The translations under genes and the position numbers were made by a program. Below, in pieces: positions 1 through 5,302 of a stretch of DNA of 6,355 bases (within the stretch, counting starts at the first letter, position 1; every line of letters begins with the position of its first letter). Origin of the DNA: Deltaproteobacteria bacterium (lineage in GTDB: Bacteria; Myxococcota; B64-G9); NCBI GenBank assembly GCA_003647095.1, contig QMME01000243.1:1-6355 (forward strand), given 5' to 3'. The notes below the pieces were generated by a model. It saw nothing but the letters and a program-made list of their open reading frames with translations, was not told the DNA's origin and ran no database searches.

Positions 1-279
1 CGCCTGCTGCTTCCGGACGCCGAGCTGGTGATCTCCACCCGCGAGCCGGCCCGCCTGCGCGACCGGCTCATTCCCCTGGGGGTGACGCGCATGAGCGCCG
101 GTTCCCGCACCACCCCCGGGGCCTACGGCACCAGCATCGACGACGCCGCCGCCGGGCAGTTTTCGACGGACGACCGCCGCAGCGTGGCCGAGTTGGCCCG
201 GGCCATCCGCGCCGCCGGCTACGCCGTGGTGACCAAGGACTTCGACCCGGCCTTCCTGGGACCGGAGCGGGCGGCATGA
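1..279 (+). CDS. thiH: 2-iminoacetate synthase ThiH, C-terminal part (5' end outside window)
   Basis: The first 92 codons are open from base 1 and read as the C-terminal end of ThiH, the radical-SAM tyrosine lyase. ThiH cleaves tyrosine to dehydroglycine (2-iminoacetate) for assembly of the thiamine thiazole ring with ThiG and ThiS in the cytoplasm. Recognisable ThiH tail elements are ISTREPARLRD, LGVTRMSAGSRTTPGAYG, a QFSTDDRRS segment and a terminal GYAVVTKDFDPAF. The radical-SAM CxxxCxxC motif would lie upstream of the window and cannot be checked. A GTG at 28 is internal, not the start. The TGA stop overlaps the thiE ATG in an ATGA arrangement, which implies translational coupling within a thiamine operon. 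The family call is confident; completeness of the gene is unknown. Confidence 0.92.
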   Translation, partial: RLLLPDAELVISTREPARLRDRLIPLGVTRMSAGSRTTPGAYGTSIDDAAAGQFSTDDRRSVAELARAIRAAGYAVVTKDFDPAFLGPERAA

Positions 280-920
280 AGACGCGGCGGGAAAGGCGGC
301 AGGCGCTCGAGGAAGTGGATCTCTACCCGGTGACCGGGGCCGAGCACTCGCGCGGGCGCGGCAGCGAGCAGATCGTCGAGGCGGTGGTGGCCGCCGGCTG
401 TCGCATGGTGCAGCTGCGGGAGAAGGATCTCGGCAAGGGAGCGCTCTACCGGCTGGCCTGCCGGGTGCGCGAGATTGCCGCGGACATCCTGCTCATAGTC
501 AACGATCACCTCGACGTGGCCCTGGCCGCCGGGGCCGACGGCGTTCACCTGGGCCGGGAGGATCTTCCGGTGGCCGCCGCCCGGCGGATCGCCCCGGAGC
601 TGCTCGTCGGCGCCAGCAGCCATTCGCTCGAGCAGGCGCTGGAGGCGCAGGCGGCGGGAGCCGACTACGTCAACATCGGTCCCATCTTTCCCACCGGCAC
701 CAAGCCCCACGCCGGGTTCCTGGGCCCGCGGGCCATCGCCGCCATCGGTCCGCGGCTCGAGGTGCCCTTCACGGTGATGGGGGGGATAAAGGAAGAAAAC
801 ATCGACGAGGTGCTGCAGGCCGGGGCGCGCCGGGTGGCGGTGGTGACGGCGGTCACCGCGGCCGCCGACCCGGAGGCCGCCGCCCGCAGGTTGCGGGAGA
901 AGATCCTCGCTGCTGGATGA
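276..920 (+). CDS. thiE: Thiamine-phosphate synthase ThiE
   Basis: A 214-residue TIM-barrel enzyme of normal family length. It joins HMP-pyrophosphate to thiazole phosphate (HET-P) to make thiamine monophosphate. Landmarks in order: QLREK at 46-50, which contacts the pyrimidine substrate; IVNDHLDVALAAGADGVHLG at 74-93 with the N76-D77 pair; D96 in GREDLP (D77 and D96 correspond to the Mg/pyrophosphate-binding Asp residues of the family); GASSH at 112-116; YVNIGPIFPTGTK at 131-143; and the phosphate-binding TVMGGIK at 166-172. The ending GARRVAVVTAVTAA matches the final strand and helix. A GGAG Shine-Dalgarno at 264-267 lies 8 bases before the ATG, supporting this start. The start overlaps the thiH stop by 4 bases, so the two are co-transcribed. 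All expected active-site segments are present. No riboswitch is visible because the operon's 5' end is outside the window. Confidence 0.96.
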   Translation: MKTRRERRQALEEVDLYPVTGAEHSRGRGSEQIVEAVVAAGCRMVQLREKDLGKGALYRLACRVREIAADILLIVNDHLDVALAAGADGVHLGREDLPVAAARRIAPELLVGASSHSLEQALEAQAAGADYVNIGPIFPTGTKPHAGFLGPRAIAAIGPRLEVPFTVMGGIKEENIDEVLQAGARRVAVVTAVTAAADPEAAARRLREKILAAG

Positions 921-971
921 GGCGCGGAGCGCGGGTATGGCGGGACGTGTCCCCGGGGGGAGGGGAGCGTA

Positions 972-1091
972 TCAGGACAGCTGGTAGAGGTAGATGAGGG
1001 TGATGCTCAGGCCGGTGATGAGAACCGGCCGCACCACCACCTCGAAGATCCTCTGCGCCGTCCACCTGGTGTTCTTTTCTGCCTGCTTCAT
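972..1091 (-). CDS. 39-residue single-TM membrane miniprotein, unknown function
   Basis: I do not recognise this family. The reading frame starts at ATG 1091-1089 and ends with TGA at 974-972. The N-terminal half is polar and amphipathic (MKQAEKNTRWTAQRIFEVVV, with K2, K6, R9, R14 and R21). Residues 22-38 (PVLITGLSITLIYLYQL) form one hydrophobic helix that ends almost at the C-terminus. The positive N-terminal side predicts an N-in, C-out bitopic protein. Reasons to believe a gene this short: a GGAGG Shine-Dalgarno at 1103-1099, exactly 7 bases from the ATG, and a strong sigma-54 promoter at 1132-1117 that would start transcription about 15 bases before the ATG. It lies 149 bases downstream of the permease gene on the same strand and converges on thiE. 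Its role is unknown; a small transporter-associated subunit or a stress-induced membrane peptide are guesses. Confidence 0.72.
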   Translation of the reverse strand: MKQAEKNTRWTAQRIFEVVVRPVLITGLSITLIYLYQLS

Positions 1092-1116
1092 GATCCAACC
1101 TCCGGCACGTTGTTAC

Positions 1117-1132
1117 TGCAAGTTTCATGCCC
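1117..1132 (-). promoter_or_regulatory. Sigma-54 (RpoN) promoter for the 39-aa miniprotein
   Basis: Read on the minus strand the sequence is GGGCATG-AAAC-TTGCA. The sigma-54 consensus is TGGCACG-N4-TTGCA, so 10 of 12 defined positions match. The invariant GG (-24) and GC (-12) have the required 10 bases between them. The predicted start, about 12 bases after the -12 C, falls near 1106, giving a 15-base leader that still contains the complete GGAGG ribosome-binding site. The fit between promoter, leader length and ribosome-binding site is good. Transcription would require an enhancer-binding AAA+ activator, which is not encoded in this window. Confidence 0.7.
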
Positions 1133-1171
1133 GATCGTTGGCCTTGAAACAAAAGGTTTTTTTAACGACCG
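1132..1171. repeat. Imperfect inverted repeat with T7 tract beside the sigma-54 promoter
   Basis: CGATCGTT at 1132-1139 pairs with AACGACCG at 1164-1171 (7 of 8 positions), separated by 24 bases. Inside it, CCTT 1142-1145 and AAGG 1153-1156 can form a small stem immediately followed by seven T residues (1157-1163) on the plus strand. Two readings are possible: a weak rho-independent terminator for the rightward thi transcript, or a dyad/AT-rich bend upstream of the sigma-54 promoter serving an activator or IHF. The central stem is only 4 bp plus two possible G-U pairs, so neither reading is secure. Confidence 0.4.
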
Positions 1172-1240
1172 GGGGGGTGTTTCGTGAATTTTCGCCACAG
1201 CCGGGTGTTGCCGGGATTCACAGTCGGGGGCGGGAGGATT

Positions 1241-3109
1241 TCACGAGAGGATGATGCGCACCCCGCCCAGGTCTTCGATGTTGTGGGGGAACTTGTCGCC
1301 GGGGGCGCCGATGAACATGTAGTTCTGGGGCACCCCGTACTGGCGGGAGATGCGCTCGATGGTGGCGGGGTTGAACTCGCCCTTGACCAGCACCAGCTCG
1401 ATCTTGATCTCCGGGTAGACCTCGTCGAGGAACTTCAGGTCGCGTTCCAGGCGCTTGGGAACGTCCTCCCTTTTCTTGTAGACGTGCACCACCCGCACCC
1501 GCTTGGTGGTCTCGTTCTGGCGCACGTAGAGCATGGCCGCGTTGAGCATGGCCAGGGAGTCGCCGCGGGTGAAGAAGATGATGCCCTGGGAGTTGATCTC
1601 GTCCATCTTGGCCATGATGCGCCGGCTCATGCGCTCGTGGAAGCGGCCCACCCGCTCGGCCAGGCCGCGCAGCATCACCAGGGCCAGCTTGAGGATGTGC
1701 AGGCGCAGGAACATCAGGCCCACCACCAGCACCGTGGGCACGAAGTAGGTGAGGAAGAAGTTGAGGTTGCGCCGGTCGATGAGCACGTTGCCCACCAGGC
1801 CGGTCAGGGTCAGCACCAGCGCCAGCAGCACGCTGGGCCAGCCGGCCCGCACCGGCCGCGGCAGCTTGGCCCGGCGCACCTTGAGCAGGATGTTGCCCAC
1901 CACGAACAGCGCCATCACCCCCAGGAAGGAGATGGTGTAGACCCCGGCCAGCGACAGCAGGTCGCCGCCGGTGAGCAGCACGATGGAGGTACAGAGCAGG
2001 AAGAAGAGGATGAAGATGCGGTGGGTGGTGCCGCGCCGGTTTTCCTTGAGCAGGAACTGGGGCAGGCAGCGGTCGAGGGTCATGCGCCGCACCAGCCCGC
2101 CCACGCCCACGAAGGAGGTGAGCACCGCCCCGCACAGCACCAGGGCGGCGTCGACGGCCACCACCGTCTGCAGCCACATCCCCCCGGAGGTGTGGCCCAT
2201 GATGGCCAGCAGGAAATCCTGGTTGGCCTCGTCGGTTATGGCCGGCAGGGGCAGCATGCCCAGCGCCAGCAGGGCGATGAGCGGGTTGAAGATGGTGACC
2301 GCCACCCACATGTTGCGTAAAGTCTTGGGAAACACCCCGGGGGCCTGCTCCTCGACGAAGTTGGCCGAGGACTCGAAGCCGGAGATGCCCAGCAGGCCCG
2401 CGGAGAAGCCGAAGAACAGCGCCAGGGCCACGCCCCGGCCCCCGGGCAGGGGCGCCTGCCAGTTGGCGGCGAAGATGTCCGGGTGCTGCATCCAGTAGAT
2501 GCCGCCGAGGACGCACAGCAGCACCAGGCTGGAAAGATGGATGACGAAGATGACCATGGCCGCCCGCGCCGACTCGGTGATGCCGATGATGCTCAGCACC
2601 ATGAACACCGCCAGCACGGCGACGGTCACCGGCAGCACCGGCACGCTCACCAGGGAATCGACGTAGGCCACGGCCGTCTTGGCGCTGATCACCGCCGTGG
2701 CCATGTAGGAAAGGATGGTCATGCAGGCGGCCAGCGAGGCCTTGAACTTGGTGGTGGAGTTGAGCAGGGCGTTGTAGGCCCCGCCGTTGAGCGGCAGCGC
2801 TCCCACCACCTCGGAGTAGATCTTGCGGAACAGGTACAGCAGCCCCGCCACCAGCAGCAGGCAGAAGGGAGCCAGGCGGCCGGCGAAGCGGGTGGCGATG
2901 GCGGCCACGTACAGGCAGGAGGAGGTGATGTCGTTGCCGCAGATGGCGGTGGCGTACCACTGGCCCAGGCGGGGATGGGCTTGCTTGCCGGCCTCCGGCG
3001 CCGGCGTCTCCTCGGAAGACTCGGGGTGTTCGCGCACCTCCACCCCGAACACCTTTTTCTTCTCCGCGATCCGCTTGCGGCGCGCCTTGGCGATGAGTTT
3101 CTCTGGCAT
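1241..3109 (-). CDS. APC-superfamily amino acid permease with C-terminal cytosolic alpha/beta domain
   Basis: An inner-membrane secondary transporter of the amino acid-polyamine-organocation superfamily. Numbering from an alternative GTG at 3127 (628 aa; the ATG used here is codon 7), residues 1-55 are a basic, charged cytosolic N-terminus. About twelve hydrophobic segments follow between about 58 and 480. TM1 carries the unwound CGNDITSSCLY segment (63-73), LPLNGGAYN is at 111-119, and the TM6-type GISGFESSANFVEE is at 247-260; these are the APC substrate and ion-site positions. Residues about 500-628 are soluble, with alternating beta (GIIFFT, RVRVVHVYKK, IKIELVLVKG, NYMFIGAPG, VRIILS) and helical stretches. 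This resembles a universal-stress/nucleotide-binding-like fold and may be regulatory. The substrate cannot be assigned. Start choice is uncertain: neither ATG 3109 nor GTG 3127 has a clear Shine-Dalgarno. A TACAAT hexamer ends 7 bases before ATG 3109. Confidence 0.85.
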   Translation of the reverse strand: MPEKLIAKARRKRIAEKKKVFGVEVREHPESSEETPAPEAGKQAHPRLGQWYATAICGNDITSSCLYVAAIATRFAGRLAPFCLLLVAGLLYLFRKIYSEVVGALPLNGGAYNALLNSTTKFKASLAACMTILSYMATAVISAKTAVAYVDSLVSVPVLPVTVAVLAVFMVLSIIGITESARAAMVIFVIHLSSLVLLCVLGGIYWMQHPDIFAANWQAPLPGGRGVALALFFGFSAGLLGISGFESSANFVEEQAPGVFPKTLRNMWVAVTIFNPLIALLALGMLPLPAITDEANQDFLLAIMGHTSGGMWLQTVVAVDAALVLCGAVLTSFVGVGGLVRRMTLDRCLPQFLLKENRRGTTHRIFILFFLLCTSIVLLTGGDLLSLAGVYTISFLGVMALFVVGNILLKVRRAKLPRPVRAGWPSVLLALVLTLTGLVGNVLIDRRNLNFFLTYFVPTVLVVGLMFLRLHILKLALVMLRGLAERVGRFHERMSRRIMAKMDEINSQGIIFFTRGDSLAMLNAAMLYVRQNETTKRVRVVHVYKKREDVPKRLERDLKFLDEVYPEIKIELVLVKGEFNPATIERISRQYGVPQNYMFIGAPGDKFPHNIEDLGGVRIILS

Positions 3110-3166
3110 GAGCCGGATTGTACCCACTGCCGTGCATAAATCCAGTGATTGTCTCCGGGATCCGGC

Positions 3167-3185
3167 CGCCGGGGGCCCCCCGGCG
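3167..3185. repeat. Perfect GC hairpin in the divergent intergenic region
   Basis: CGCCGGGG at 3167-3174 and CCCCGGCG at 3178-3185 are perfect reverse complements around a 3-base GCC loop. The hairpin sits in a very G/C-homopolymeric stretch (about 3155-3210) between the leftward permease gene and the rightward selenoprotein gene. There is no adjacent T-tract in either direction. A separate small CCGG-ATGAA-CCGG stem at 3199-3210 runs straight into T6 at 3211-3216 and could act as a weak rightward terminator protecting the downstream promoter. The function of the main hairpin is unknown. Confidence 0.45.
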
Positions 3186-3218
3186 ACCCCCCGGCCCCCG
3201 GATGAACCGGTTTTTTCA

Positions 3219-3247
3219 TTGCTTTTGGCCCCGCCGCTGCCTACAAT
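3219..3247 (+). promoter_or_regulatory. Sigma-70 type promoter for the DUF1573 selenoprotein gene
   Basis: TTGCTT at 3219-3224 (consensus TTGACA, 4 of 6) and TACAAT at 3242-3247 (consensus TATAAT, 5 of 6) are separated by exactly 17 bases. Transcription would start near 3254, leaving a leader of about 49 bases with a GGGAGG ribosome-binding site at 3289-3294. It is the best promoter visible on the plus strand ahead of the selenoprotein-DUF47-PiT block, and no comparable promoter is visible in the 40-base gap before the DUF47 gene. Confidence 0.55.
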
Positions 3248-3302
3248 GGCGGGTCATGTTTGCCGGAGGCGAGGCGAATCAACCACCAGGGAGGTATTTC
3301 CC

Positions 3303-4610
3303 ATGAAAGCAAGGATGTTGCTGCTGTTGCTGGTGGCGGCGGTGGCCGGCGGCGGCCCGGCCCGGGCGGCCGGACCGCAGGCGAAAAAACCGCTGGTCCG
3401 CAAGGTCATCAAGGGCCCGGCGCCGGCTGCCAGGCTGCCGGCCAAGGCCGCCCAGGCCAGCGGACCGGCGCCGCGGATCACCTGCAGCCAGCCGGAGTAC
3501 GACTTCGGCACCGTGGCCCAGGGAGAAGAGGTCAAGCACACCTTCGTGGTGCGCAACACCGGCAAGGGGGTGTTGAACATCACCCGCGCCCGCGGCGGGT
3601 GAGGGTGCACGGCGGCGCTGGTCAGCGCCTCCAAGATTCCCCCGGGCGGGGAAGGCAAGATCGAGGTCAAGGTGAGCACCCGGGGACGGCGCGGGCAACT
3701 GGTCAAATCCGTGACCGTGTCCTCCAACGATCCCCAGACTCCCAACCTGGTTCTCAAGGTCAAGGGCCAGATCGAGGTCATCGCCGGGTTCGAACCGGAG
3801 CGGCTCAACCTGCAGAACATCGCCCTGGGCAAGGTGATCGAGAAGGAAGTCAAGATCGTGGCCAAGGATCCCAAGCACTTCAAGGTGCTCGAGGTCGTCA
3901 GCGATCAACCCGAGCGCGTCACCGTGGAACCCAAGCCCGGGGAGCCGCTCACCTACAAGGTGACCATCAAGGCGGCCGACAAGCCGGGCCGCTTCAGCAC
4001 CCGGGTGCGGGCGAAGACCAATCTCCCGGCTCCCAAGGAGATCATGCTCTACATCTACGGGCAGGTGTCCCGGGACCTGGTCGTCGACCATCCCTTCGTC
4101 TTTCTCCAGCAGGCCGGCTCCCAACAGGCGCCCATCGTCTTGCGCCCGCTGCTGAGCCTGTCTTCCCTGGTGAAGAAGCGCAGTCCCATCTACACCGTGA
4201 CGGTGAAATCGCTTTCCGGCAAGCCCTTCCGGATAACCGCCGTGGAGGATCCCGCCGGCGCCGTGGCCAGCAGGCTGGAGAAGACCGAGCAGGGCTGGAA
4301 GGTCCACCTGGTGGCCCTGGGCCCGGCGGCCAAGCCGCGGGGGCAGCTGCTGCTCAAGACCGATCGCCCGGATCAGCCCGAGATCAAGGTCCACTATTCC
4401 GTGCGCTCGCTCCACCGTTCGGGAGCGACCGGGCGGCGGGGATTTGCCAGGCGTCCGGGTGTGGTGCCGGGTGCGAAGCGGCAGCCCCTGCCCGGCCCCT
4501 CGGTGAGGCGGCCGGTGTTGAAGCTGGCGCCCCGCCTGCGGAAGGCCCGGCCGCCGGCCCGGCTCAAGGTCCTGGGCGGCAAGCCGGGAGAGCAGCCGGG
4601 CGGCCGCTAG
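3303..4610 (+). CDS. Exported DUF1573-type selenoprotein with Sec-Gly-Cys motif (TGA read as Sec100)
   Basis: One 435-residue reading frame containing a single in-frame TGA at 3600-3602. The start is ATG 3303, 8 bases after GGGAGG. Residues 1-22 form a signal peptide (MKAR, then LLLLLVAAVAG, cleavage near ARA-A), so the protein is exported to the periplasm. Residues 24-57 are an Ala/Pro/Lys linker. Residues about 58-160 are a DUF1573/Ig-like beta domain (YDFGTVAQGEEVKHTFVVRNTGKGVLNITRARGG-U-GCTAAL). In this family that point normally reads CGCT, so UGA replaces the first Cys, leaving U100-G-C102, plus C61 nearby. Residues about 161-270 and 275-366 look like two further beta-rich domains. Residues 367-435 are an unusual Arg/Pro/Gly-rich basic tail. 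The frame is intact on both sides of TGA, and a SECIS-like hairpin follows. Alternatives are a nonsense mutation or sequencing error. The enzymatic role is unknown; thiol/selenol redox chemistry is an inference. Confidence 0.82.
3600..3632 (+). promoter_or_regulatory. Sec UGA codon and bacterial SECIS hairpin
   Basis: The TGA is at 3600-3602. Upper stem: GGCGCT 3614-3619 pairs with AGCGCC 3624-3629 (6 bp, perfect), closed by loop GGTC at 3620-3623. Below it are a C3613/U3630 mismatch and a GG 3611-3612 / CC 3631-3632 stem. The loop starts 17 bases after the UGA. Bacterial SECIS elements lie inside the coding region just downstream of UGA and present GGU in a small apical loop to SelB. The E. 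coli fdhF element, as I remember it, has the same GGUC with a near-identical spacing of about 18 bases. The position, loop and stem therefore fit recoding. SelB, SelA, SelC and SelD are not in this window. Confidence 0.75.
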
Positions 4611-4618
4611 CATCTGCC

Positions 4619-4633
4619 GCGCCGTCCCGGCGC
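4619..4633 (+). other. GC hairpin in the gap before the DUF47 gene
   Basis: GCGCCG 4619-4624 and CGGCGC 4628-4633 form a perfect 6-bp stem around a TCC loop in the 40-base gap between the selenoprotein stop and the DUF47 start. No T-tract follows, so it is not a classical terminator. It ends just before the GGGGGTGA ribosome-binding site (4637-4644). It might stabilise or partly separate the upstream and downstream parts of one transcript; that is inference only. Confidence 0.35.
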
Positions 4634-4650
4634 CACGGGGGTGAATGGAC

Positions 4651-5301
4651 ATGCCGTTTTTCTGGAAGAAGCAAAAGAGCATCGAGCAGATGCTGGCCGA
4701 GTACTTCGAGCGCTGCGACACCTGCTTCGAGCTCTTCGAGAAGGCCTTTCGCTCCTACGCCGAGTCGGGGCAAAGCGAATCGTTCCCGGCCGCCGTGCAG
4801 AAGACCCACGAGGCCGAGTCGGCCGCCGACGACATGCGCCGGGAGATCGAGCTGACCCTCTACGGCAAGTCCATGCTGCCGGAGTCCCGGGGCGACTTGC
4901 TGGGCCTGCTGGAGACTTTCGACAAGCTGCCCAACATGGCCGAGACGGTGATCTACACCCTGCTCTGCCAGCAGACCGACATTCCCGCCGATCTCGTCGA
5001 CTCCTACGTCAGGTTGATGGAGATAAACCTGCAGTCGTACTACCTGCTGCGCAAGGCGGTCGATACCCTGCTCAACAATCCCCGGGCCACCCTGCATGCC
5101 ACCAAGGAGGTCGACGAGAAGGAAAGCGAGTCGGATCGCCTGGAGCGCGACATCATCTGTCGCATCTTCCAGCGCGGCGATATCAGTCCCGGCACCATGA
5201 TGCTGCTCAAGGAGCTGGTGCTGCTGATAGGCAAGATCTCCGACCGGGCCGAGACGGTGGCCGACCGCATCGGCATCGTGGCCATAAAGCGGCAGATCTG
5301 A
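4651..5301 (+). CDS. DUF47 PhoU-like phosphate transport regulator
   Basis: A 216-residue, all-helical cytosolic protein of the DUF47/PhoU-like family (about the usual length), which accompanies PiT permeases and is thought to modulate them. Motifs typical of PhoU-like metal-binding helical bundles, numbered from ATG 4651: ETHE-type acidic segment HEAESAADDMRREI (53-66) with E54 and D60-D61; LPESRGDLLGLLETFDKLPNMAE (77-98); EVDEKESESDRLERDI (153-168); and LLKELVLLIGKISDRAETVADR (185-206) with D198, E201 and D205. An upstream ATG at 4645 would add two residues, but GGGGGTGA at 4637-4644 is correctly spaced for 4651 and too close for 4645. The stop lies one base before the PiT start, so the two are co-translated. 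It shares a strand and short gap with the selenoprotein gene upstream, so a three-gene operon is possible. Confidence 0.9.
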   Translation: MPFFWKKQKSIEQMLAEYFERCDTCFELFEKAFRSYAESGQSESFPAAVQKTHEAESAADDMRREIELTLYGKSMLPESRGDLLGLLETFDKLPNMAETVIYTLLCQQTDIPADLVDSYVRLMEINLQSYYLLRKAVDTLLNNPRATLHATKEVDEKESESDRLERDIICRIFQRGDISPGTMMLLKELVLLIGKISDRAETVADRIGIVAIKRQI

Positions 5302-5302
5302 C

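Noticed and set aside
921..971. Terminator after thiE or after the miniprotein
   Set aside because: Only short GC self-complementary bits (GCGC-GGA-GCGC, CCCCGGGG) with no T-tract in either direction.
994..1254. Plus-strand ORF of 86 codons in the thiE-permease gap
   Set aside because: No ribosome-binding site or recognisable domain; it runs antisense to the miniprotein and through the dyad/T7 tract.
1184..2320. Long plus-strand ORF of 378 codons rich in His, Gln and Glu
   Set aside because: It is antisense to the permease, whose frame shows clear TM segments and APC motifs. The odd composition is what antisense of a GC-rich hydrophobic gene gives.
3303..3602. Separate 99-residue protein ending at TGA 3602, plus an independent gene starting at 3672
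   Set aside because: The frame, the DUF1573 domain and base composition run straight through the TGA. The 3672 start has no good ribosome-binding site and would cut the domain in half.
3260..4855. Plus-strand ORF of 531 codons spanning the selenoprotein and the start of DUF47
   Set aside because: It is a shifted frame with Gly/Arg/Gln-rich low-complexity sequence and no domain signature; the other frame carries the beta domains and signal peptide.
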